Shown: in pieces, positions 35,071 to 43,195 of the stretch | Layout: each line of letters starts with the position of its first letter | How positions within the stretch are numbered: position 1 is the stretch's first letter | NCBI GenBank assembly: GCA_002013415.1 | Contig: MAEX01000023.1 | Span: 23,561-87,560, forward strand | Source: Mycobacterium sp. D16Q14 | GTDB lineage: Bacteria > Actinomycetota > Actinomycetes > Mycobacteriales > Mycobacteriaceae | Reading direction: 5' to 3' | DNA: 64,000 bases | Notes under the pieces: generated by a model | The model's input: the letters and a program-made list of their open reading frames with translations, nothing else | What the model was told of the DNA's origin: nothing | Database searches by the model: none | Made by a program: the position numbers and the translations under genes

Positions 35071-36924
35071 ATGGTTCAGCCCAGTCTGGATTGGCCGGGC
35101 GAGCCATTGCGCTCGCTGGTGTGGACGCTGCAGGCGTGTGTGATCACCTTGGCGCTCTTCCTTGCGGTGGCCTTTCTGATCGCCCGTTTCACTCAATGGG
35201 GGCAACAGTTCTGGCGGGTAAACGCGCCCTTCTTCTGGGGGAGCGACACTTGGCGCACGTGGGCGCTGGTGGCGTTCATGATGTGGCACACCGTGTACAT
35301 GGCGCGCGTGACGGTCATCTTCACGTACCAGTACAAGGACCTGATGAATGCGTTGCAGGTTGGTTCGGAGGCGCTCGTCACCCATGACTCTGGACTACTG
35401 GCGGACGCGCGTCAGGCGTTTTTCACGTCCTTCGCGATTAGCGGCGTGCTGGTAGTACTCACCGTGACATACACGGTGGTGGATCTCTTCCTGCGGAGAG
35501 TGCTCGCCATCCGGTGGCGGGTGTGGCTCAACGCGCGGCTCGTCGATGACTGGATGAGCAAGGATGCGTTCTACCGCAACCGTTTTCTGGACACTCCGGT
35601 AGAGAACCCGGATCAGCGAATCCAGATCGACATCGAGACGCACACCACCAAGTCGGTGGATTTGGTGCTCGGCGCGGTGAACAAAACCCTCCTGATCGTG
35701 ATGTTCACCGGGGTGTTGTGGCAGCTCTCGGGTCCGTTGCTGCTGTGGGGAGTCGAGATCCCGCGCGCCATGGTGTTCATCGCATTCGTCTTCTCGATCA
35801 CCGTGACGGTCCTTGCGTTCTGGATCGGCCGGCCGTTGGTACGGCTGAATTTCTTGAATGAACGATTCAGTGCGAGTTTCCGCTATGCGTTGGTGCGCCT
35901 GCGCGACAGTGCGGAGCGGGTAGCGTTCTATCGTGGCGGCGAGCGTGAACGCAAACTGCTGCATGCACGCTTCGCCGACATCATCGCCAACATGTGGCGG
36001 ATCGTCTTCGCGCAGCTGCGACTGAACGGCTGGAATCGGGGCGTCGGCGATGTGACGACGGGGATGATCCCCTACATCGTGCAGGCGCCGCGGTTCTTCA
36101 CCGGGCAGATCAAGGTGGGGGACCTGCTGCAGACCGTCGCGGCTTTTGGAAGTGTCTGTGGCGCAATGTCCTTTTTCCGGGACAGCTATGACGAATTCAC
36201 CGTCTATCGGGCCGCGCTCATGCGCATCGACCAGATGCTCGACAGCGACCACCAGGCCCGCGAGCTGCCGCGGATCGATGTGACCGACGCGGACGACGCC
36301 CTGGTCCTCACCGATGTCGATGTCCGAGATCTGCAGGGGCTGGACATGATCGCGGGCCTGAACCTCGAGCTGTCCGCGGGTGGCAGTGTCGTCGTCAAGG
36401 GCCCATCGGGATGCGGGAAGACGACCCTGCTGCGCAGCCTGGCACAGCTGTGGCCACAGGCCACGGGTGTGGTCGCGCGTCCCGATGGCTGGGCGACGCT
36501 GTTCCTGCCTCAGCTGCCGTATCTGCCGTTGGGCAACCTACGCGAGACCGTGGTGTATCCGCTTCCGGTGGAGGAAGTTTCAGACGATAAGTTGACGCAG
36601 GCTTTGCGTGATGTCTCCCTGGGGCATTTGGCCGAGCGGTTGGACGAAGAAGCCGACTGGGCGGCCGTGCTCTCGCTGGGCGAGCAGCAGCGGGTGTCCT
36701 TCGTGCGGGTGCTGCTGGTGCGCCCGACAGTGGTGTTCCTCGACGAGTCGACCTCGGCCCTGGATGAGGGGCTGGAGGACGCGATGTATGCGCTGGTGCG
36801 GGAACGGCTGCCCGACAGCGTGGTGTTCAGCGTGGGGCACAGGTCGACGATCGACCGCCACCACCAGTCGCGGTTGCAGCTGACAGGCAGCGGTGCGTGG
36901 GAGCTCGTCGCGCTTGCCGAGTAG
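35071..36924 (+). CDS. BacA/SbmA-type ABC transporter with fused ATPase domain
   Basis: A 617-residue membrane transporter. The N-terminal SbmA/BacA-like domain spans about residues 15-400 with six or more hydrophobic helices. The C-terminal ATPase has Walker A GPSGCGKTT, a shortened LSLGEQQR signature, and Walker B VVFLDEST. M. tuberculosis Rv1819c (BacA) has this organisation and takes up cobalamin and peptides non-specifically. ATG 35071 follows GAGGGAG-type bases 23 bp after purH. A palindromic repeat begins 4 bp after its stop. It may be linked to the following peptide gene, but that is speculative. Confidence 0.9.
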   Translation: MVQPSLDWPGEPLRSLVWTLQACVITLALFLAVAFLIARFTQWGQQFWRVNAPFFWGSDTWRTWALVAFMMWHTVYMARVTVIFTYQYKDLMNALQVGSEALVTHDSGLLADARQAFFTSFAISGVLVVLTVTYTVVDLFLRRVLAIRWRVWLNARLVDDWMSKDAFYRNRFLDTPVENPDQRIQIDIETHTTKSVDLVLGAVNKTLLIVMFTGVLWQLSGPLLLWGVEIPRAMVFIAFVFSITVTVLAFWIGRPLVRLNFLNERFSASFRYALVRLRDSAERVAFYRGGERERKLLHARFADIIANMWRIVFAQLRLNGWNRGVGDVTTGMIPYIVQAPRFFTGQIKVGDLLQTVAAFGSVCGAMSFFRDSYDEFTVYRAALMRIDQMLDSDHQARELPRIDVTDADDALVLTDVDVRDLQGLDMIAGLNLELSAGGSVVVKGPSGCGKTTLLRSLAQLWPQATGVVARPDGWATLFLPQLPYLPLGNLRETVVYPLPVEEVSDDKLTQALRDVSLGHLAERLDEEADWAAVLSLGEQQRVSFVRVLLVRPTVVFLDESTSALDEGLEDAMYALVRERLPDSVVFSVGHRSTIDRHHQSRLQLTGSGAWELVALAE

Positions 36925-36927
36925 TGC

Positions 36928-36985
36928 CCGAGTCTGCGTCCCACGACGGTTCTGGGGCATAAACCGTCGTGAGACGCAGACTCGG
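36928..36985. repeat. Dispersed palindromic repeat, copy A
   Basis: CCGAGTCTGCGTCCCACGACGGTT at its left and the matching right arm form a 24-bp inverted repeat with one mismatch and a 10-bp centre. The core AGTCTGCGTC...CACGACG recurs at 60378-60437 and 61334-61392. It begins 4 bp after the ABC transporter stop and could end its transcript. Confidence 0.88.
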
Positions 36986-37155
36986 CGGGTGCGGGGGCAC
37001 GACGTGGGTGGGAACTTTTGGCTACGGCCGTACGACTGATCTAGTGACGGCGCCTGCGGGCTGGGCGTGGTCCACCGCAGTGGCTCCATGCGACGGATGC
37101 CACCACGGTGCTTCTGATGAGTTGGGCAGTTAACCGTTCAATGAAAGGAACCGCC

Positions 37156-37233
37156 ATGCGCGATATCGCTGTTGAGATCGTTGTTGAGGACGACGAAATC
37201 GTCACCGCGACGGAAATGGTTGCCAGCCACTAA
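37156..37233 (+). CDS. 25-residue acidic peptide, candidate substrate of the adjacent oxygenase
   Basis: A short frame with a good AAAGGAA ribosome-binding site 7 nt before ATG 37156. The peptide begins MRDIAVEIVVEDDEIV and ends ATEMVASH, so it is acidic with a Val/Ile-rich middle and a C-terminal His. It lies 72 bp upstream of the JmjC/cupin-type oxygenase on the same strand. Gene size, strong initiation signal and neighbour fit a RiPP precursor or a peptide modified by that enzyme. No family is recognised. An in-frame ATG at 37141 would add five residues but lacks the site. Confidence 0.5.
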   Translation: MRDIAVEIVVEDDEIVTATEMVASH

Positions 37234-37305
37234 GAGCGGACGGCGGGCGTGCGTGGCCGTCCCACTGGCCGCGCACGCCCGGACGCAAGCACGGAGGCGA
37301 AAATA

Positions 37306-38541
37306 GTGTTCGTCCATGACCCCCGCTGGCGCCGGTTCGTCGCGGACTGGGCCCCCCGCTATGAAGAAACGGTCTTCATTCCCGGGCTGGTGCCGGACCA
37401 GAAGGCGATCATCGATCGAATAGCGGCGGCGGTGACCTCAGCGACCACCGCCGATGGAAAAGGATTGCGACTGCGCGCATTCCGGGGCAGCGAGTTCGAC
37501 TTCAAGCTCACCGAGCGGCTCTCGCGGAGCGCGCCAAAAGGCGCGCAGTCCTTGACCGAGTGGCTCGCCGATAACGCCGACGATCGTCCGGCATGCGTCG
37601 CCATCAACGACGTCTCCTCATGGGATCTGGGTCTTGCCGCGTTGGCCCAGGCCGTGGTGCGCAGTCTTGTCCCGGATCGAGACCTGATGTCCGGCGCGGA
37701 TATTTACACCTTCATCGCTGATGTGGAATGGACACCCTTCGGAATTCACAAGGATGACGAGCCATCGCTGATCTTCCACCTGGGTCCGGGTGTCAAGGAA
37801 CTCTGGGTGTGGCCCGCGGGTGGAATTGACCAATATCAGTTGTTCGAGAACCCGTCATTGGGCAAGGTCTCATTTGACTTCGACCGACTGCTTCCCGGTG
37901 CGAGCTGCTACACCCTGTGCCCGGGTGACTTCGTGTGCATCCCCCGTGGGCGCTATCACCTTTTTCGCAACGCAGGTCCCTCGGTGTTTCTGGGGATCAC
38001 ACTCTTTCCGCTCAACGTCCGGAAATCCTTCTCGGACTTGATGGTCGATCACTTCGGTGCGCGGCTTGATGCGGCAGGCGAGCCGCGCAGCTTCGAGGAT
38101 GTCCATCAGCTGGTGATGGAGACGCTCCGCGAACCCGGGGCGATGTCCGGATTGGCGACAACCATGGAACTGGCGGCGGCGAAACAGCGCACCGCCGGGT
38201 ATCTGCGCGCACCGAAGGTGGCGGCCTTGCGCGCCGGCGATCCTCCCGTTGGTGCCACATTCGGCTGGGCTTATCCGGGAGTGGTGCAATCATTCACCGG
38301 CGCGGACCGAACCCATCTGGTGGCGCGTGGTCGTGATATCGCGTTCGGTGGCGCGGTGAACCTTGACGGACTCTTAGCACTCGCGGGGGAGTTCACCCTG
38401 AATGATCTTGACGCGGTACTCGCGGCAGAACTGGATATCGACCGGCGCCGTCAGGTTGCGAATGCGCTGTGGCGCTTCGGCGCTCTGGATCTTGTTAGCG
38501 CTCTCCCAGCGACTCGCGCCGCTTGCGCCGCTTCCGCTTGA
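37306..38541 (+). CDS. JmjC/cupin-like Fe(II)- and 2-oxoglutarate-dependent oxygenase
   Basis: A 411-residue protein with a JmjC-type double-stranded beta-helix. The metal triad is His148, Asp150 (GIHKDDEPS) and His218 in CIPRGRYHLFRN; the spacing and the P-R-G-x-x-H motif are those of protein or peptide hydroxylases related to ROXA/YcfD. The last 150 residues look like a winged-helix or dimerisation region. GTG 37306 has GGAGG 8 nt upstream; an in-frame GTG at 37249 has none. A small acidic peptide gene precedes it. The 3' end overlaps the convergent DUF1707 gene by 47 bp. The substrate is unknown. Confidence 0.8.
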   Translation: MFVHDPRWRRFVADWAPRYEETVFIPGLVPDQKAIIDRIAAAVTSATTADGKGLRLRAFRGSEFDFKLTERLSRSAPKGAQSLTEWLADNADDRPACVAINDVSSWDLGLAALAQAVVRSLVPDRDLMSGADIYTFIADVEWTPFGIHKDDEPSLIFHLGPGVKELWVWPAGGIDQYQLFENPSLGKVSFDFDRLLPGASCYTLCPGDFVCIPRGRYHLFRNAGPSVFLGITLFPLNVRKSFSDLMVDHFGARLDAAGEPRSFEDVHQLVMETLREPGAMSGLATTMELAAAKQRTAGYLRAPKVAALRAGDPPVGATFGWAYPGVVQSFTGADRTHLVARGRDIAFGGAVNLDGLLALAGEFTLNDLDAVLAAELDIDRRRQVANALWRFGALDLVSALPATRAACAASA

Positions 38542-39097
38542 CGTTCACGCCACCCCACAGTGAGAACCCCTTGACCGTTATGTGCGGGGCACCCTCTACG
38601 CCTCTGCCGCTCGCCGAGTGATCGAAGCCACCCATCACCGCGACGCCCTTGACGTCTACGTTGACCTCCGGCGGTATGAGGATCGTCTGGCCGCCCATGA
38701 TGGAGAAGGAGCGGATCTCCACCTCGTTGGAGGTGAAGTCGGCATAGCGCAGATCCAGCACGCCGCCACCCCACAGCGCGAATGAGGTGAGCTTGCCGGG
38801 TACGTTCCAGCGACCGCGTCGTTCAAATCCGCTCATGATTGCCATCAGCACCGTCGAGGGGGCTGGCTTGCTGTCTTGACCGCGAACTTGAGAAGTAGCA
38901 ACTGCGGGCAGGTCCGCGCTGAGCTGATCAAGCTCACCGTATGTATTTGCCGAGTACACCTTCGTGAGGCGCTCCTCGAACTCAGAGAGCTCCAGCCGAC
39001 CCTGCGCGGCAGCGTCGGACAACAGCTGTGCGACGCGCATGCGATCGGCGTCTGCGGCCCGCATCGATGCGGTAACCCGCTCAGGGAGGTTGCTCAT
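38495..39097 (-). CDS. DUF1707 / LiaF-like domain protein (Rv0966c-type)
   Basis: A 200-residue protein. The N-terminal DUF1707 (about residues 10-65: RMRVAQLLSDAAAQGRLELSEFEERL) has the SHOCT-like two-helix pattern. The C-terminal beta-helical part has FALWGGGVLDLRYA, FSIMGGQTILIPPEVNVDVKGVAVMGGF repeats like the cell-wall-active-antibiotic response (LiaF/DUF2154) family. The very C-terminus is strongly basic. ATG 39097 is chosen over the adjacent GTG. Function is unknown; it may take part in envelope stress sensing. Confidence 0.88.
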   Translation of the reverse strand: MSNLPERVTASMRAADADRMRVAQLLSDAAAQGRLELSEFEERLTKVYSANTYGELDQLSADLPAVATSQVRGQDSKPAPSTVLMAIMSGFERRGRWNVPGKLTSFALWGGGVLDLRYADFTSNEVEIRSFSIMGGQTILIPPEVNVDVKGVAVMGGFDHSASGRGVEGAPHITVKGFSLWGGVNVKRKRRKRRESLGER

Positions 39098-39157
39098 CAC
39101 CGCCGAGCCTACGACGAACGGCGCTTAAAGGCACGCGGTTCATTAGTGTTGCTCAGC

Positions 39158-39175
39158 GCACTACGCACGTAGTGC
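39158..39175. promoter_or_regulatory. Perfect 8-2-8 palindrome GCACTACG-CA-CGTAGTGC
   Basis: It lies 9 bp beyond the echA7 stop and 61 bp upstream of the DUF1707 gene start, both on the minus strand. It could terminate the acyl-CoA operon or be an operator for DUF1707. There is no U-tract, so an operator is a little more likely. Confidence 0.45.
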
Positions 39176-39183
39176 CGTCTGGT

Positions 39184-39978
39184 TCACACCTGCCATGCGG
39201 GAGGACGCTTCTGCAGGAAGGCCAACATGCCCTCCTGTGCCTCGGGCGACACGAACAAACGCGCGGAGGTTTCTGTCAACTCGGCTGCACGCGCATCGAA
39301 ATCGGCGAGGATCGGCGCGGTGGTGAGCCTCTTCGACTCGGCCAGCCCCTGCGGCGAACCGAGCGCGATGTCATCCACTAACGAAGTGACCGCGGCCTCG
39401 ACTGCCTCGGGACTGTCGACGGACGTGGTCACCAAACCGATCTCCGCGGCCACCCGCGCGTCGAACCTCTCGCCGGTGACGAAGTAGCGCGCGGCCGCCC
39501 GGCCGGTGAGCCTGGGCAGCAGCGTCAGCGAGATGATCGACGGCGCGACTCCGATGCGTGCCTCGGTCAGCGCGAAGGTGCTGTCGGGTCCCGCTACCGC
39601 GATATCGGCGGCGCCCACCAGACCGAAACCGCCGGCTCGCACATGGCCGTTGACGGCAACGATGACGGGCAGGGGCAGCTCGAGAATGTCGCGCAGTAGC
39701 GCGGTGAGTTGGCCGGCCCGATCCTTGGCGACATCTTGGGGATCGGACGACGCCGCTGAACTCTCCGACAGATCGGCGCCCGCGCAGAAGGTGTTGCCGG
39801 TGTGGGTCAGCACCACGGCACGCACCGTCTTGTCGACAGCGGCCCGCTGCAGTCCCTCCCGCAGTTGCAGCACCAACCTGCTGGACAACGCATTGCGGTT
39901 GTGCGGTGAGTCGAGGGTCAGGCGAGCGGCGCGGCCCTCCACCTCGTACTGGACCAGAGTCTCAGATTCTTTCGCCAT
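39184..39978 (-). CDS. echA7: Enoyl-CoA hydratase/isomerase family protein EchA7
   Basis: A 264-residue crotonase-fold enzyme. The oxyanion-hole regions are HNRNALSSRL and GNTFCAGADL, followed by VNGHVRAGGFGLVGAADI. It lies last in the atuA-fadE13-accD2-accA2-fadE12-echA7 unit, 16 bp after fadE12, matching Rv0971c. Together with the carboxylase it probably hydrates methylglutaconyl-CoA-type intermediates of leucine or acyclic terpene degradation, which is inference from context. Confidence 0.93.
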   Translation of the reverse strand: MAKESETLVQYEVEGRAARLTLDSPHNRNALSSRLVLQLREGLQRAAVDKTVRAVVLTHTGNTFCAGADLSESSAASSDPQDVAKDRAGQLTALLRDILELPLPVIVAVNGHVRAGGFGLVGAADIAVAGPDSTFALTEARIGVAPSIISLTLLPRLTGRAAARYFVTGERFDARVAAEIGLVTTSVDSPEAVEAAVTSLVDDIALGSPQGLAESKRLTTAPILADFDARAAELTETSARLFVSPEAQEGMLAFLQKRPPAWQV

Positions 39979-39994
39979 TCGGCGGACCTTTCCT

Positions 39995-41164
39995 TTAGTA
40001 CGAGCGGGGTAGGCCGAGGGACGTCTGCGCCACGAAGTTGAGGATCATCTCCCGGCTCACCGGGGCGATACGCCCGAAGCGCGACAGATTCAGCAGGGGC
40101 GCCACGGCGTACTCGGAGGTCAATCCGTTGCCGCCCAAGGATTGCACGGCACGGTCGGCCGCGCGGCAGGCCACGTCCGCCGCGGCGTACTTGGCCATGT
40201 TGGCCGCCTCCGCGGCGCCCCAGTCATCGCCACAGTCGTACAGGGTGGCGGCCTTCTGCATCATGAGCTTGGCCAGTTCCAGCTCGACCTTGATCTCGGC
40301 GAGCGGGTGCGCGATGGCCTGATGCGCGCCGATCGGTGTCTTCCAGACCTGGCGGGTCTTGACGTAGTCGGTGGCCTTGTTCAATGCGAGCCGGGTGAGG
40401 CCAACTCCACTGGCAGCGCCCATGATTCGCTCGGGGTTCAATCCGGCGAACAGCTGCATGAGTGCGGCGTCCTCGGAGCCGACGAGCGCATTACCGGGCA
40501 CCCGTACATCGTCGAGGAACACCTGGAACTGTCGTTCCGGGAGCGTGAGCTCCATATCGATGGGCGTGTACTCGAACCCCTTGGTGTCGGTGGGTACCAC
40601 GAACAGGGCAGGCTTGAGCTTGCCGGTCTTGGCCTCCTCGGTGCGCGCCACCACCAGCACGGCGTTGGCTTGGTCGACACCGGAGATGAAGACCTTGCGC
40701 CCATTGAGGATCCAGTCACCACCGTCGCGCTTGGCTGTGGTGATGATGTTGTGGGAGTTCGAGCCGGCGTCGGGTTCGGTGATGGCGAACGCCATGGTGA
40801 ACGTGCCATCAGCCATCGAGGGCAGCCAGTTCTTCTTCTGCTCATCGGTGCCGTAGCGGGCGATGATGGTGGCATTGATGGCGGGGGACACCACCATCAT
40901 CAGCAGCGGGCACCCCGCCGCCGAGAGCTCCTCGAATACGAGCCCAAGCTCGTACATGCCGGCACCGCCGCCGCCGTACTCCTCGGGGATGTTCACTCCC
41001 AAGAAGCCGAGCTTTCCTGCCTCATCCCACAACTCGGTCAGGGGAGCATGCGTCTTGGACTTTTCCAGGTAGTACTGGTGGCCGTAGTTGCCGGTGAGCG
41101 AGGCCACCGCTTGCCGCAGCGCCTTGCGCTCATCGGACTCGACATAAGGATTGATGACGGTCAT
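39995..41164 (-). CDS. fadE12: Acyl-CoA dehydrogenase FadE12
   Basis: A 389-residue FAD-dependent acyl-CoA dehydrogenase. Typical blocks are GFLGVNIPEEYGGGGAGM, MAFAITEPDAGSNSHNI, DWILNGRKVFISG and the C-terminal AVQSLGGNGLTSEYAV. It overlaps accA2 by 4 bp, so translation is coupled. It is the second dehydrogenase of the operon, distinct in sequence from FadE13, which suggests a second oxidation step after carboxylation and hydration or a different chain specificity. Confidence 0.95.
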   Translation of the reverse strand: MTVINPYVESDERKALRQAVASLTGNYGHQYYLEKSKTHAPLTELWDEAGKLGFLGVNIPEEYGGGGAGMYELGLVFEELSAAGCPLLMMVVSPAINATIIARYGTDEQKKNWLPSMADGTFTMAFAITEPDAGSNSHNIITTAKRDGGDWILNGRKVFISGVDQANAVLVVARTEEAKTGKLKPALFVVPTDTKGFEYTPIDMELTLPERQFQVFLDDVRVPGNALVGSEDAALMQLFAGLNPERIMGAASGVGLTRLALNKATDYVKTRQVWKTPIGAHQAIAHPLAEIKVELELAKLMMQKAATLYDCGDDWGAAEAANMAKYAAADVACRAADRAVQSLGGNGLTSEYAVAPLLNLSRFGRIAPVSREMILNFVAQTSLGLPRSY

Positions 41165-43149
41165 GACTCTCCTTCGTTGGCGGCCAGCTGAGCCAGTACG
41201 GTACCCAGCTCGACCTGTTGTCCCGGTTCGACATTGAGGATCTCGATGACGCCGTCGGCGGGGGCAACGATGGTGTGCTCCATCTTCATGGCCTCCAACC
41301 AGACGATCGGCGTCCCTGCGGTGACGGTGTCTCCGACCGCGGCACCCACTCGCAGCACCACACCCGGCATCGGCGCGATGAGCGAGCCCGCCGCGAGCTC
41401 GGTGCTGGGGTCAGTAAACCGGGGCACCACAGTGAGGGCGACCGGACCGAGCGGTGAGTCGACGTTGACGGTCGCGTCATAGCGTGCGACGTCGAAGCCC
41501 CGCCGGACGCCGTCGATCACCAATGCCACGTGATCCGGTGTCGCCGAAACTAGTTTGATGACGGGCCAATCTCCATCGAGTTCCAGCCCGGCGCGGGTCA
41601 GGCGGTAGCGCACGCTATGGACAGCTTCGCTGCTTTCGCGATACTCCTTGGTCTGGTAGCCGGATGCCAGGTTGCGCCATCCGCTGGGCAGATCCGCGCA
41701 GACGATGGCATGTGCCCGGTTGGCCGCGGCATCGGCAAGTGCTGCCGCGAGCGCCGAGTACTGGTGCGCCGCTTCGTCGGCTAGGGGCTTCGAAAGGACA
41801 TCGAGGCCATGCTTGTCCAGGAAGGATGTGTCGGTGTCGCCGGCGAGGAACGCCGGATGCCGCAACGCGTTGACCAGCAGGTCGCGATTGGTGGTCAGGC
41901 CATGCAGGCGAGTGCGTTCCAATGTCGACGCCAACAGCCGGGAAGCTTCGGTGCGCGTTGGTGCCACCGTGATGACCTTGGCGAGCATCGGGTCGTAGTG
42001 AACCGACACCACGCTGCCGTCGACGATGGTCGAGTCCAGGCGCACCCCGTTGCGCCCCGGGTGTCCGGGCACATGGAATTCCGCGGAGACTCCAGGGATC
42101 TCAAATGTGTGCACAGTGCCGCTTTGTGGCTGCCACCCGGCCGCGGGGTTCTCCGCGTATAAGCGTGCCTCAATCGAATGGCCATGAATGGCAGGCGGTT
42201 CGGCAGGAAGCTTGCCGCCCTCTGCCACCTGGATCTGCAATGCGACCAGGTCGAGTCCCGTGGTGCACTCGGTGACCGGATGCTCCACCTGCAGACGTGT
42301 GTTCATTTCCAGGAAGAAGAACTCGCCGCTCTCCGTGGCCAGGAACTCCATGGTCCCCGCGCCGACATAGCCGATGGTCGCCGCGGCGGTGCGTGACGCC
42401 TCGAAGAGCTGCTCCCGCATGCCGTCGATTCGGGTCACCAGAGGTGAGGGTGCCTCTTCGATGACCTTCTGGTGGCGGCGCTGGATGGAGCACTCGCGCT
42501 CACCCACGGCCCACACTGTGCCGTGGGTGTCGGCCATCACCTGTACTTCGATGTGTCGACCGGTGCCCAGGTAGCGCTCGCAGAAGACTGTCGGGTCCCC
42601 GAACGCCGATTGAGCTTCCCGTTGTGCGGCAGCGATTTCGTCCGGCAGGTCAGCGAGTTTGTCGACTACTCGCATGCCGCGGCCACCGCCACCGGCGGAC
42701 GCCTTGACGAGCACCGGGAGCTGATCGGCGGTGACGGTATCCGGGTCGAGCTGTCCCAGCACCGGAACGCCGGCGGTGTCCATGAGTTTCTTGGACTCGA
42801 TCTTCGAGCCCATCGACTCGATGGCGGTGACTGGCGGACCGATCCAGGTCAGGCCGGCATCGGCCACTGCGCGAGCGAAATCGGCATTCTCGGAAAGGAA
42901 TCCGTAGCCGGGGTGAATGGCGTCGGCGCCGGTGGCCTTGGCCGCGGCGATGATCAGCTCACCGCGCAGGTAGGTCTCGGCGCTGGATGTGCCGGGCAGG
43001 TGGACCGCGGCATCGGCCTCGGAGACGTGTGGGCTGTCGGCGTCGGCGTCGGAATAGACGGCGACCGTGCCAAGCCCCAGCTTGCGGCAGGTGGCGAAGA
43101 CGCGGCGGGCGATTTCGCCGCGGTTGGCCACCAGAACAGAGGTGATCAT
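41161..43149 (-). CDS. accA2: Acyl-CoA carboxylase alpha subunit AccA2 (biotin carboxylase and BCCP)
   Basis: This 662-residue subunit carboxylates its own biotin using ATP. The N-terminal biotin carboxylase domain opens ITSVLVANRGEIARRVFATC and has GGGGRGMR and the FLEMNTRLQVEHPVTE motif; the C-terminal BCCP domain has the biotinylated lysine in EAMKMEH. ATG 43149 is chosen because the family start lies there; upstream codons belong to the end of accD2. It pairs with AccD2, 46 bp upstream. The likely substrate is a branched acyl-CoA such as methylcrotonyl-CoA or geranyl-CoA. Confidence 0.96.
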   Translation of the reverse strand: MITSVLVANRGEIARRVFATCRKLGLGTVAVYSDADADSPHVSEADAAVHLPGTSSAETYLRGELIIAAAKATGADAIHPGYGFLSENADFARAVADAGLTWIGPPVTAIESMGSKIESKKLMDTAGVPVLGQLDPDTVTADQLPVLVKASAGGGGRGMRVVDKLADLPDEIAAAQREAQSAFGDPTVFCERYLGTGRHIEVQVMADTHGTVWAVGERECSIQRRHQKVIEEAPSPLVTRIDGMREQLFEASRTAAATIGYVGAGTMEFLATESGEFFFLEMNTRLQVEHPVTECTTGLDLVALQIQVAEGGKLPAEPPAIHGHSIEARLYAENPAAGWQPQSGTVHTFEIPGVSAEFHVPGHPGRNGVRLDSTIVDGSVVSVHYDPMLAKVITVAPTRTEASRLLASTLERTRLHGLTTNRDLLVNALRHPAFLAGDTDTSFLDKHGLDVLSKPLADEAAHQYSALAAALADAAANRAHAIVCADLPSGWRNLASGYQTKEYRESSEAVHSVRYRLTRAGLELDGDWPVIKLVSATPDHVALVIDGVRRGFDVARYDATVNVDSPLGPVALTVVPRFTDPSTELAAGSLIAPMPGVVLRVGAAVGDTVTAGTPIVWLEAMKMEHTIVAPADGVIEILNVEPGQQVELGTVLAQLAANEGES

Positions 43150-43195
43150 CTTGAAGCCCTTCTGTGCTTTCGGTTCTTCACGCAAGCGCTCATCA

